DNA of 39,176 bases from CAMAVH01 sp035714115 (GTDB taxonomy: Bacteria; Pseudomonadota; Alphaproteobacteria; SMXQ01). The stretch covers positions 1-39,176 of the forward strand of contig DASTMO010000038.1 in assembly GCA_035714115.1 (NCBI GenBank), written 5' to 3'. Shown here piece by piece: positions 31,211 through 39,176 of this stretch (within the stretch, counting starts at the first letter, position 1; each line of letters starts with the position of its first letter). The notes under the pieces are model-generated. The model saw only the letters and a list, made by a program, of their open reading frames with translations, was not told the origin of the DNA and searched no databases. Position numbers and translations under genes: made by a program.

Positions 31211-31980
31211 ATCGCGCGCTCCGTATCGGGTTCCTCGTTGCGGTTCAGAAAGGCCCGCACGCGCGGATCGTCGTTGTCCTGCAACATCTGCCGGGGGTTT
31301 CCTTGGGCGATCATGGTCTTGGATTCGGCATCGAGAAACACCGAATTGTCGCCGATAGCGAAAATGCTGGCCAGTTCATGGCTGACGATCACAACCGTCG
31401 CGCGGAGGCTGTCGCGCAGTTCGAGGATGAGATCATCGAGCCGCTTGGAGCTGATCGGATCGAGGCCCGCTGACGGCTCATCGAAGAACAAGATGTCGGG
31501 ATCGAGCGCCATGGCGCGCGCCAGCCCGGCGCGCTTGCGCATGCCGCCGCTGATCTCCGCCGGATAATAATCCTCGAAGCCGGCGAGCCCGACCAGCGAA
31601 AGCTTTAGCGAGGACAGCTCGCGCACGTCGCCCGGCGCGAGATCGGTATATTCGGCGATCGGCAAAGCCACGTTCTCCGCCAAGGTCATCGAGCTCCACA
31701 GCGCGCCGCTCTGATAAAGCACCCCGAAGCGGCGCATCATCTTTTGACGCTCTTCGCCTTGGCTGCGCCAGAACGCAGCCCCATCGTAATGAACGTCGCC
31801 CTTGGCCGGCGGTTTCAGGCCGATCATCTGCTTGAGCAGCGTCGACTTGCCGCAGCCCGAGCCGCCCATGATGAAGAAAATCTCGCCCGGCGCGATGGCG
31901 AAATTCAGATCGCGCTGCAGCACGAACGAGCCATAAGCCATGTCCATGTTCTTGACGGCGATGCGCGGCTGATCTGCCAT
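31207..31980 (-). CDS. ABC transporter ATP-binding protein, MlaF/Mkl type (257 aa)
   Basis: ATPase that drives the MCE lipid transporter. Walker A G-G-S-G-C-G-K-S-T-L-L, a Q-loop within V-L-Y-Q-S-G-A-L-W-S-S-M-T, the signature I-S-G-G-M-R-K-R-A-G-L-A-R-A (the M-R-K-R variant is typical of the Mla/Mkl group), Walker B I-L-F-F-D-E-P-S-A-G-L-D-P and the switch His in V-S-H-E-L are all present. The ATG at 31980 lies 2 bases after the permease stop; an upstream extension to 32214 is only the antisense-like frame of the permease. Length is normal. Confidence 0.94.
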   Translation of the reverse strand: MADQPRIAVKNMDMAYGSFVLQRDLNFAIAPGEIFFIMGGSGCGKSTLLKQMIGLKPPAKGDVHYDGAAFWRSQGEERQKMMRRFGVLYQSGALWSSMTLAENVALPIAEYTDLAPGDVRELSSLKLSLVGLAGFEDYYPAEISGGMRKRAGLARAMALDPDILFFDEPSAGLDPISSKRLDDLILELRDSLRATVVIVSHELASIFAIGDNSVFLDAESKTMIAQGNPRQMLQDNDDPRVRAFLNRNEEPDTERAI

Positions 31981-31982
31981 CT

Positions 31983-33137
31983 TCACAGCCTCAAGATGTC
32001 GAGGATGACGGCGAACAACCCATCCGCCACGACGATAAGGACGATGGCGATGACCACCGCCGAAGTGGTGGCGAGGCCGACGGCGGCGGCGCTGCGTCCG
32101 GCGAACAGACCGCGCTGGCAGCCGGTGAGCGCGACGATGACGCCGAAGACGCTGGCCTTGGCGAGGCCGATGAAGAGCTGCGTCAGGTTCAAGGCGCGCA
32201 GCGTCTGCGCCCAATATTGCGAGAAATCGAGGCCGAGCAGCGTCGTGCCGATCAGCGCGCCGCCGAGAATGCCGAGGATGTCGGCATAGAGCGCCAGGAG
32301 CGGCATCATCAGCACCAAGGCGATGACGCGCGGCAGCACCAGAAAATCCACCGCATTGAAACCGAAGGTGCTGAGCGCATCGACCTCCTCGTTCGCCTGC
32401 ATGGAGGCGAGCTCGGCGGCGAAGGCCGCGCCGGTGCGCCCGGCCATGATGATGGCGGTCATCAGCGCGCCCATCTCGCGCAGCATGGCGATGCCGACCA
32501 GGTTGGCGACATAGATCTCGACGCCGAACTGGCGCAGCTGCACGGCGCCGACGAAGGCGAGGATCATGCCGACCAGGATGGAAATAAGCGTGACGATGGG
32601 CAGCGCCTTGGCACCGACATCCTGGATGATCAGCAGCAGATCCGAGGCGCGAAAGCCGGGGCGACCGCGTAGCACGCGGACGAATCCCAGCGCCGCCTCG
32701 CCGGTGAAGATCAGCATCTGGCCGCCTTCGCGCAAACCTTTCAGCGTCGCTTCGCCGATGCCGCCGAGGAAGCTCTCGTCTGGCGAGTCGCGCCGCGCGC
32801 CCTGCGGCTCGCCCCGCTCGGCCAGGGCCATCAGGCGGCGGATGCCGTCAGGCAAGGTCTCATGAGAAACCGTCCCGCCGCGCTCGATCACGGCGGCCTC
32901 CAACTTACGCAACACCAGAAGGAAGCTGGTGTCCCAGACATCGACCTCATCGGCGGCGTACGTCACCTGACCGAGCGGCTTGGCGTCGTCGAGACGATTC
33001 AGAACAGGCGCAAGAGGGTTCGCGCTGCCGACGCGCCAATCGCCGGCGAAGACGAGCGCCAGCGCGCCCGAGGACGAGCGCTGCAAATCGACGGTGCCAG
33101 ACGAAGTCGGGGGCGGAGATTGCACGGAGGATGCCAT
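31983..33137 (-). CDS. MlaE-type ABC transporter permease with N-terminal STAS-like domain (384 aa)
   Basis: Membrane subunit of the MCE lipid transporter. Residues 1-110 are soluble and resemble a STAS domain (the role of the separate MlaB in E. coli); the fusion is common in alphaproteobacteria. Residues 130-384 are the MlaE permease with about five or six membrane helices; E-M-G-A-L-M-T-A-I-I-M-A-G-R-T-G-A-A-F-A-A-E-L is the family's hallmark, and N-E-E-V-D-A-L follows. It is the first gene of the four-gene lipid operon and starts 82 bases after ureG on the same strand. Confidence 0.93.
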   Translation of the reverse strand: MASSVQSPPPTSSGTVDLQRSSSGALALVFAGDWRVGSANPLAPVLNRLDDAKPLGQVTYAADEVDVWDTSFLLVLRKLEAAVIERGGTVSHETLPDGIRRLMALAERGEPQGARRDSPDESFLGGIGEATLKGLREGGQMLIFTGEAALGFVRVLRGRPGFRASDLLLIIQDVGAKALPIVTLISILVGMILAFVGAVQLRQFGVEIYVANLVGIAMLREMGALMTAIIMAGRTGAAFAAELASMQANEEVDALSTFGFNAVDFLVLPRVIALVLMMPLLALYADILGILGGALIGTTLLGLDFSQYWAQTLRALNLTQLFIGLAKASVFGVIVALTGCQRGLFAGRSAAAVGLATTSAVVIAIVLIVVADGLFAVILDILRL

Positions 33138-33204
33138 CGCGCGCTATTGTGGCCTAAGTCTGGGAACGCCACAAATCCCCAAAAGTTTCAGGTCTTTAAC
33201 CGGC

Positions 33205-33219
33205 CTGTCTCAAAGACAG
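33205..33219 (-). terminator. small hairpin after ureG, weak terminator candidate
   Basis: CTGTCT and AGACAG pair around CAA directly against the ureG stop codon. The stem is only 6 base pairs and the sequence that follows on the minus strand (GCCGGTTAAAG) is not T-rich. The urease transcript may therefore continue into the lipid-transport genes. Confidence 0.3.
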
Positions 33220-33824
<605 letters not shown>

Positions 33825-33828
<4 letters not shown>

Positions 33829-34502
33829 GAGCGGAACAACCTCGTGTATTGGGTTTCGTGACGCATGGAGGCCCAATCGAGCATGGGCGCGGCGGAGCCG
33901 ACCTGATCGAGAGCGGCGGCCATCGCCGCTTCGGCGGCGGCGGCGACCATCGGCTCCAAATCGGCAAGCGCGAGCTGGCCATCGGTCTGGCCGAGCGGCA
34001 CCAACCGCACCCCAGCGCTGACTAGGTTTGCGGCGAAGGCGGCGAGATAGCCGGTGAGCGCGTCGGCCAGATCGGCATGCGCAGCCAGCGCCACGGCTGC
34101 GGCGACCAGCAAGGCCAATTTATTGTCGTGGCGCGCCGCCAGCGCGGCCAGCTTGACGTCAGGCCAGGCCTTCACGGTGACGGATACGAAGGCCGTGCCC
34201 TGGGCATAGCTTTCCAGCGCAGTCTCATTGGTGCCGCGCCAGGCAGCGGCCAATTCGGCGATCTCGTCGAGCGCGGCGTCGTCCCCTGCACGCGCAGCGC
34301 GCCAAGCGGCGGCGAAGAGCGCGCCGTCGCTGCGGCCCGCGCCTTGCGTGAGGATCGTGCCGATCCAATGGGCGAGCGTGGCGCGATCCTTCACGAGCCC
34401 CTCCTCCACCGCCCATTCAACGCCATGGCTGTAGCTGAAGCCGCCGATCGGATAGGCCGGGGACAGCCAAGCCAGTAGGCGATAGAGGGTCGCGCTATTC
34501 AT
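33825..34502 (-). CDS. ureF: urease accessory protein UreF (225 aa)
   Basis: All-helical factor that joins UreD and UreG to the apourease and gates nickel delivery. L-L-A-W-L-S-P-A-Y-P-I-G-G-F-S-Y-S-H-G near the N-terminus is the family signature, and the C-terminus has the M-R-H-E-T-Q-Y-T-R-L-F-R-S ending common to UreF. The ATG at 34502 overlaps ureE by 8 bases; the in-frame ATG at 34520 (six residues more) is also possible. Neither has a clear ribosome-binding site, so coupling to ureE is likely. Confidence 0.94.
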
Positions 34503-34989
34503 GCGAATGGCCCGCCGCATGATCGTGGCCGTGGCGATAGCCGTGGCCGTCGCCCACCGCGCCGTAAGCCCCCGCCTCCGGCGTGAACGGCGCGGCCATC
34601 ATCTTCACGCGGCCGCCGAGCCGACGCAGCAAGTCGGCGATGACATGATCCTCGCGCAGGCGAATCCAGTTGGGGCCGACCTGGATCGGCAGATGGCGGT
34701 TGCCGAGATGCCAGGCCAGGCGCGCGAATTCGCCTGCCGTATCGGCTTCCACTTCCATCAACTGCTCCGGCAAAGCCTCGACCGCGACATAACCGCCGTT
34801 CTCCAACTTCAAGCCGTCGCCATCGTTGAGGATGCGCACATCCGCGAGATCGAGCAGGAACTGCGTTCCGCCGCTGGCGGTGAACGTGCGGCGGCGGCGG
34901 TAGCGGTCCTCGAAGCCCAACTTCACCAGATCGCGTTGCTCGCCCTTCGGCCAATGGCCGGCGGGAATGACGTCGGTCGCGCGCAGCAT
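34495..34989 (-). CDS. ureE: urease accessory nickel chaperone UreE (164 aa)
   Basis: Nickel-binding chaperone that hands nickel to UreG. The N-terminal domain and the metal-binding C-terminal domain (N-R-H-L-P-I-Q, G-x-x-I-R-x-x-D-H-V) are typical. The C-terminal tail has seven histidines in the last 17 residues (H-G-Y-R-H-G-H-D-H-A-A-G-H-S-H-E), extra nickel-storage sites seen in some but not all UreE proteins. The ATG at 34989 has a GAGGAG site; the open frame extends only to a TTG two codons earlier. Confidence 0.94.
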   Translation of the reverse strand: MLRATDVIPAGHWPKGEQRDLVKLGFEDRYRRRRTFTASGGTQFLLDLADVRILNDGDGLKLENGGYVAVEALPEQLMEVEADTAGEFARLAWHLGNRHLPIQVGPNWIRLREDHVIADLLRRLGGRVKMMAAPFTPEAGAYGAVGDGHGYRHGHDHAAGHSHE

Positions 34990-34999
34990 CGGCAACTCC

Positions 35000-36712
35000 T
35001 CAGAACAGGAAATAGCGCTGGGCCATGGCCAATTCCTTGGCCGGCTGGCAGGTCAGCAGTTCGCCGTTCGCCCGCACCTCGTAGGTCTCGGGATTGACCT
35101 CGATCTTAGGCATCAGATCATTCAGCACCATCGAGCGCTTGGAAATCTGGTCGCGGGTGTTCTGCACCGCATACATGGTGCGATGGGTGCCGAGCTTCTC
35201 GCTGAGCTTGCCGGACACGGCGGCCTGGGAGGTGAACAGCACCGAGCTTTCCACGCCGCAATTGCCGAAGGCGCCGAACATCGGGCGGTAGTGCACCGGC
35301 TGCGGCGTCGGGATCGAGGCGTTGGGATCGCCCATCTGCGCCATGGCGATGGTGCCGCATTTCAAGATCATGTCCGGCTTCACGCCGAAGAAGGCCGGCG
35401 ACCAGATCACCAGATCGGCGAGCTTGCCGACCTCGACGGAGCCAACATGCTTCGAGATGCCGTGGGCGATAGCCGGATTGATCGTGTATTTGGCGACATA
35501 GCGGCGCACGCGGTAATTGTCGTTGCCGGTTTTGTCTTCCGGCAGCGCGCCGCGCTGGCGCTTCATCTTGTCGGCGGTCTGCCAAGTGCGGATGACGACC
35601 TCGCCGACGCGCCCCATCGCTTGGCTGTCGGACGAGATCATCGAAAATGCGCCGATGTCGTGCAGGATGTCCTCGGCCGCGATGGTCTCCTTGCGGATAC
35701 GGCTTTCAGCGAAGGCCACGTCCTCGGGAATGTCGCCATCAAGATGGTGGCAGACCATGAGCATATCGAGATGCTCATCCAGCGTGTTCACCGTGTAGGG
35801 GCGCGTCGGGTTGGTCGAGGACGGCAGCACGTTGGCCTCGCCGCAAACGCGGATGATGTCCGGCGCATGGCCGCCGCCCGCGCCCTCGGTATGGAAGGCG
35901 TGGATCGTGCGGCCCTTAAAGGCAGCGATGGTGTCCTCGACGAAGCCGGATTCGTTGAGCGTGTCGGTATGGATCGCCACCTGCACGTCGTAATCGTCGG
36001 CCACCGCCAAGCAATTGTCGATGCTGGCCGGCGTGGTGCCCCAGTCCTCGTGCAGTTTGAGGCCGCAGGCGCCGCCGAGGATCTGTTCGACTAAGGCTTT
36101 GGGCTGCGAGGCGTTGCCCTTGCCAAAGAAGCCGAGGTTCATCGGCAGGCCTTCGGCGGCCTGGATCATGCGCGCCAGATGCCACGGGCCGGGCGTACAG
36201 GTCGTCGCCGCCGTGCCGGTGGCGGGACCGGTGCCGCCGCCGAGCATGGTGGTGACGCCGGAGGCCAACGCCTCTTCCACCTGTTGCGGACATATGAAGT
36301 GGATGTGCGAATCGATACCGCCGGCGGTGACGATCTTGCCTTCGCCAGCGATGATTTCCGTGCCGGGACCGATGATGATCGTCACGCCCGGCTGCACATC
36401 CGGGTTGCCCGCCTTGCCGATGGCGGCAATGCGGCCGCCGAGAATGCCGATGTCAGCCTTCACGATGCCCCAATGATCGAGGATCAAGGCGTTGGTGATG
36501 ACGGTGTCCATCGCGCCCTGGGCGCGGCTGCGCTGGCTCTGGCCCTGGCCGTCGCGAATGACCTTGCCGCCGCCGAACTTCACCTCGTCGCCGTAAACCG
36601 TGCGGTCCTCCTCGACCTCGATGAAGAGCTCGGTGTCGGCCAGGCGCACCTTATCGCCGACTGTGGGGCCGAACATGCCGGCATAGGAGCTGCGCGTGAT
36701 TCTGATCGCCAT
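35000..36712 (-). CDS. ureC: urease subunit alpha (570 aa)
   Basis: Catalytic subunit that hydrolyses urea to ammonia and carbamate at a di-nickel centre. All ligands are present: His136 and His138 (D-S-H-I-H), the carbamylated Lys219 (G-L-K-L-H-E-D-W-G), His248, His274 and Asp362. The mobile flap with Cys321 and His322 (M-V-C-H-H-L) is intact. These positions are two above the Klebsiella numbering. Length is normal. It lies 11 bases behind ureB and 10 before ureE. Confidence 0.98.
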   Translation of the reverse strand: MAIRITRSSYAGMFGPTVGDKVRLADTELFIEVEEDRTVYGDEVKFGGGKVIRDGQGQSQRSRAQGAMDTVITNALILDHWGIVKADIGILGGRIAAIGKAGNPDVQPGVTIIIGPGTEIIAGEGKIVTAGGIDSHIHFICPQQVEEALASGVTTMLGGGTGPATGTAATTCTPGPWHLARMIQAAEGLPMNLGFFGKGNASQPKALVEQILGGACGLKLHEDWGTTPASIDNCLAVADDYDVQVAIHTDTLNESGFVEDTIAAFKGRTIHAFHTEGAGGGHAPDIIRVCGEANVLPSSTNPTRPYTVNTLDEHLDMLMVCHHLDGDIPEDVAFAESRIRKETIAAEDILHDIGAFSMISSDSQAMGRVGEVVIRTWQTADKMKRQRGALPEDKTGNDNYRVRRYVAKYTINPAIAHGISKHVGSVEVGKLADLVIWSPAFFGVKPDMILKCGTIAMAQMGDPNASIPTPQPVHYRPMFGAFGNCGVESSVLFTSQAAVSGKLSEKLGTHRTMYAVQNTRDQISKRSMVLNDLMPKIEVNPETYEVRANGELLTCQPAKELAMAQRYFLF

Positions 36713-36723
36713 GATGCCCGCTC

Positions 36724-37047
36724 CTACTTCTTCTTCGCTTTGTCGACAGGACCGGCGATGTCGCCACGAAAGCCGTGCACGATGCGGTCGCCGGCATAGG
36801 CGACGAGGCGCACGGTCCGCGACTGGCCCGGCTCGAAGCGCACCGCCGTCCCGGCGGGAATGTCGAGCCGCATGCCGAGCGCTTTGACGCGCTCAAATTT
36901 CAATGCCGGATTGGTTTCGTAGAAATGGTAATGGCTGCCGACCTGGATCGGGCGGTCGCCACCATTGGCCACAATCAACTCGACGGCCGGTCGGCCCGCG
37001 TTCAACTCGATGTCGCCCGCTGCCGGAATGATCTCGCCGGGAATCAT
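36724..37047 (-). CDS. ureB: urease subunit beta (107 aa)
   Basis: Small structural subunit of the three-subunit urease. M-I-P-G-E-I at the start, G-D-I-E-L-N-A-G-R, V-G-S-H-Y-H-F-Y-E-T-N-P-A-L-type and the final G-x-x-G-P-V segments are typical. An AAGGAG site precedes the ATG at 37047; upstream in-frame starts lie within ureA. Length is normal. The last residues are Lys-rich. It lies 11 bases behind ureA. Confidence 0.97.
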   Translation of the reverse strand: MIPGEIIPAAGDIELNAGRPAVELIVANGGDRPIQVGSHYHFYETNPALKFERVKALGMRLDIPAGTAVRFEPGQSRTVRLVAYAGDRIVHGFRGDIAGPVDKAKKK

Positions 37048-37058
37048 GCGCGTCTCCT

Positions 37059-37361
37059 TCAGCGGATGGGCTGATGGACGGTCACCAGCTTGGTGCCGTC
37101 GGGAAAGGTCGCCTCGACCTGGATGTCGTAAATCATCTCGGCAATGCCCTCCATGCACTGATCGCGCTTCAGCACCTTGGCGCCGCCCTGCATCAGCTCA
37201 GCGACGGTTTTGCCGTCGCGCGCGCCCTCGACCACGAAGTCGGTGATCAGCGCCACCGCTTCGGGATGGTTGAGCTTCACGCCGCGCTCCAATCGCTTGC
37301 GCGCGACGATGGCCGCCATGGCGACCAGCAGCTTGTCTTTTTCCCTGGGGGTGAGGTTCAT
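37059..37361 (-). CDS. ureA: urease subunit gamma (100 aa)
   Basis: Smallest structural subunit of urease. The protein begins M-N-L-T-P-R-E-K-D-K-L and contains L-N-H-P-E-A-V-A-L-I and E-A-T-F-P-D-G-T-K-L-V-T-V-H-x-P-I, the standard sequence from start to end. Length of 100 residues is exactly that of most UreA. It starts 15 bases after ureD, with an AGGATG-type ribosome-binding site. Confidence 0.98.
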   Translation of the reverse strand: MNLTPREKDKLLVAMAAIVARKRLERGVKLNHPEAVALITDFVVEGARDGKTVAELMQGGAKVLKRDQCMEGIAEMIYDIQVEATFPDGTKLVTVHQPIR

Positions 37362-37376
37362 CGCATCCTCTCTTCT

Positions 37377-38216
37377 TCAGCAATGCCAAACGCGCGGCAG
37401 CCGTGCCGGCAATCCGGCGGCAACAACGCGAAATTCCGTGAGATAAGCCGTGAGCGAACGGCGCACGGCCAGCGCGTCGCCGAACCAGCGCGCGATCAGG
37501 ATGCCATTCACGACGCTAACGCCGGAGCGCACGCTCTCGCCGAGCAGCGCGCGTGCCGCATCGAGATGCGCCGCCGCGTCGTCGGCGACATAGAGCGCGG
37601 TGGCCATGGCTTCCGCTCCATCGAACGACGCCTGCCGGTCGATCAGGGCCGCAATATCGCCTTCGAGCCGCAAGGCGTCGTGCCAGACCAGCTTGCCGGC
37701 GCGACGCACCTGCCAGCCGTCATGCAGCAGGCCGGAGCCGAAACGCTCGCCGCGCGCCAGCCGGCCGAAAACCACCGATTCGCAGGCGAGCAAGCGCCCG
37801 CTCGGCGCGACCTCGGCGACGGTGCGCCGATCGAGCCGCGCGCCTTCGAACAGAATGGTCTCCTGCGGCAGCCATTCGGTCCAAGCGCCGCTCTCGACAG
37901 CGAGCGAGACGCGGATGATGGCCGGATCGGCGAGGCGCGCGCCATAGACCTTCTCGGCGGCCTGCGATGTGACGGTGGCCGCAGCCCCCTCGCCCACGCG
38001 TAGCTTGATCGACAGCTTGTCGCCATCGGCGATGCCGCCGGAGGTGGTGAGCAGTACGGCCTGGGCCGGATCGCCCGGTTCCTCCTTCGGCGTCAGCACC
38101 CGGCAGGGCGCGCGCTGATAAAGGTCGGCAAGCGCCGTCCGTTCATCCGAGAGGCGCGCGAAGGCGATCTCGGCGGCTCCGTCGCCGCGTTCCAGTCTTT
38201 GGATTGCCGTCGCCAT
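37377..38216 (-). CDS. ureD: urease accessory protein UreD (279 aa)
   Basis: Scaffold protein (UreH in some species) that binds apourease and recruits UreF and UreG for nickel insertion. R-A-P-C-R-V-L-T-P near residue 36, L-L-T-T-S-G-G-I-A-D-G-D, and T-S-Q-A-A-E-K-V-Y are family hallmarks; W-L-P-Q-E-T-I-L-F-E-G-A-R-L follows. The ATG at 38216 gives normal length; the frame stays open to 39062 only because it runs through urtE out of phase. It lies 17 bases after urtE, tying urea uptake to urease. Confidence 0.95.
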   Translation of the reverse strand: MATAIQRLERGDGAAEIAFARLSDERTALADLYQRAPCRVLTPKEEPGDPAQAVLLTTSGGIADGDKLSIKLRVGEGAAATVTSQAAEKVYGARLADPAIIRVSLAVESGAWTEWLPQETILFEGARLDRRTVAEVAPSGRLLACESVVFGRLARGERFGSGLLHDGWQVRRAGKLVWHDALRLEGDIAALIDRQASFDGAEAMATALYVADDAAAHLDAARALLGESVRSGVSVVNGILIARWFGDALAVRRSLTAYLTEFRVVAAGLPARLPRVWHC

Positions 38217-38233
38217 CGTCCCCGCCGTCCCCC

Positions 38234-38929
38234 TCAGACGACAAGATACTTGCGAACGTCCTCTTCCACCATATCCGCGCCGCTGCCGGCCAAAACCACC
38301 TCGCCGCGCTCCATGACGATGTAGCTGTCGGCCAAATCGCGGGCGAAGTCGAAATATTGCTCGACCAGGACGATGGCCATGTCGCCGCGGTCCGCCAGCA
38401 GGCGGATGACTCGCTCGATGTCCTTGATGATCGAGGGCTGGATGCCCTCGGTCGGCTCGTCGAGGATCAAGAGCTTGGGCCGGGTCACCAGGGCGCGGGC
38501 AATTGCCAGTTGCTGCTGCTGACCACCCGACAGGTCGCCGCCCCGGCGCTTGAGCATGCTCTTCAGCACCGGAAAGAGCGTGAAAATCTCCTCGGGCACG
38601 AAGCGTTCGCCGCGCTTCAAGGGCGCGTAACCGGTTTCCAGGTTTTCCTGCACCGACAGCAGAGGGAAAATCTCGCGGCCCTGCGGCACATAGGCGATGC
38701 CGCGCGAGGCGCGCTTGTAGGCCGGCAGAGTGGTGATGTCCTGCCCGTCCCACATAATTTTGCCGCCCTTGGGCAGATGATGGCCAGCAATGGCGCGCAG
38801 CAGGGTCGTCTTGCCGACGCCGTTGCGGCCCATCACGCAAGTCACCTTGCCGATCTGTGCCATGACCGAGACGGCGCGCACCACCTGGCTGGCGCCGTAG
38901 TAGAGATCGACATTTTCCACGGACAGCAT
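38234..38929 (-). CDS. urtE: urea ABC transporter ATP-binding protein UrtE (231 aa)
   Basis: One of two ATPases of the UrtABCDE urea importer, related to the branched-chain amino acid transporter ATPase LivF. Walker A G-R-N-G-V-G-K-T-T-L-L, signature L-S-G-G-Q-Q-Q-Q-L-A-I-A-R-A, and Walker B L-L-I-L-D-E-P-T-E-G-I-Q-P-S-I. The E-G-I-Q-P-S-I sequence distinguishes UrtE from LivF. The ATG at 38929 lies 2 bases after the urtD stop. Length is normal. Confidence 0.95.
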   Translation of the reverse strand: MLSVENVDLYYGASQVVRAVSVMAQIGKVTCVMGRNGVGKTTLLRAIAGHHLPKGGKIMWDGQDITTLPAYKRASRGIAYVPQGREIFPLLSVQENLETGYAPLKRGERFVPEEIFTLFPVLKSMLKRRGGDLSGGQQQQLAIARALVTRPKLLILDEPTEGIQPSIIKDIERVIRLLADRGDMAIVLVEQYFDFARDLADSYIVMERGEVVLAGSGADMVEEDVRKYLVV

Positions 38930-38931
38930 GA

Positions 38932-39176
38932 TCAGCGCCCCAGATAGACTTCGATGACGCGCTCGTTCGCCTGCACGGCGGCGAGCGACCCTTCGGCAAG
39001 CACGGAGCCTTCGTGCAGCACCGTGACGCGGCAATCGAGCGAGCGGACGAACTCCATGTCATGCTCGACCACCATGACCGAGTGGGTCTTGGCGATCTCC
39101 TTGAGCATGACGGCGGTCTGCGCCGTCTCGGCGTCGGTCATCCCGGCGGCCGGCTCGTCCACCAGCAAAAGTTCAG
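38932..39176 (-). CDS. urtD: urea ABC transporter ATP-binding protein UrtD, C-terminal part (cut by window edge)
   Basis: Only the last 81 or so residues are in the window; the gene continues beyond 39176. The visible part begins in the Walker B strand (L-L-L-V-D-E-P-A-A-G-M-T-D-A-E-T), where A-A-G-M-T-D-x-E-T is typical of UrtD, followed by the switch His in V-V-E-H-D-M-E-F-V and the LivG-like ending Y-L-G-R. It is the upstream partner of urtE in the same operon. Confidence 0.93.
   Translation of the reverse strand, partial: ELLLVDEPAAGMTDAETAQTAVMLKEIAKTHSVMVVEHDMEFVRSLDCRVTVLHEGSVLAEGSLAAVQANERVIEVYLGR

Noticed and set aside
34967..36094. Plus-strand open frame opposite ureC
   Set aside because: ureC is unambiguous with all metal ligands; the opposite frame is a shadow.
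38216..39062. Upstream extension of UreD to 561 residues
   Set aside because: The extension runs out of phase through urtE; UreD normally begins near 38216 and is about 280 residues.

Overview
The window is GC-rich, densely coded chromosomal DNA from an alphaproteobacterium, most likely of the order Hyphomicrobiales (Rhizobiales). This rests on gene content rather than a database search. Supporting features are a urea ABC transporter joined to a ureDABCEFG operon, AhpC with its AhpD partner, Bfd with a haem bacterioferritin, several solute-binding receptors of the TctC/Bug type, and long antisense open frames from biased codon use. I see no rRNA or tRNA gene, CRISPR array, prophage or insertion sequence.

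Layout. 1-850: two very small exported proteins, each followed by a hairpin. 854-3867 (minus): a three-gene catabolic-looking operon (PuuE-like polysaccharide deacetylase, SDR oxidoreductase, alpha/beta hydrolase). It is divergent from 4091-7768 (plus), a solute-binding protein followed by a hybrid sensor histidine kinase. 7793-13566 (minus): nadB, a nucleotide-sugar-epimerase-like protein overlapping an RlmM-like methyltransferase, a SIMPL protein, mscL and an AsmA-like protein. 13794-16018 (plus): two tandem TctC-type receptors with no TctA/TctB membrane partners, and repeat-rich DNA in front of each. 16084-18083 (plus): leuA, preceded by a leucine-rich leader peptide and mutually exclusive stems, which together look like an attenuator. 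18154-20041 (minus): an exported caspase-fold protein with two DM9 (DUF3421) repeats, in a pair with an unknown exported protein. 20166-23330: a GNAT acetyltransferase, a tyrosine-phosphatase-like protein and an MsbA-type ABC exporter.

23463-25783 is a divergent iron/peroxide block. ahpC-ahpD run on the minus strand and bfd and bfr on the plus strand. The 315-base region between them carries two sequences resembling the iron control element bound by Irr. 25861-29651 holds an RluA-type pseudouridine synthase, an unknown 148-residue protein and the helicase hrpB. 29652-33137 (minus) is a four-gene Mla/Pqi-like lipid transport operon (permease with STAS domain, ATPase, MCE protein, PqiC-like lipoprotein). 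33220-39176 (minus) is urtD(partial)-urtE-ureD-ureA-ureB-ureC-ureE-ureF-ureG, which takes up urea and splits it to ammonia and CO2.

The points most worth following are the candidate Irr-type sites between ahpCD and bfd/bfr, the leuA leader region (possibly a leaderless transcript), the exported caspase-DM9 pair, and the receptor/hybrid-kinase pair divergent from the PuuE-like operon. Similarity statements are by eye; no alignment, profile search or folding program was run.
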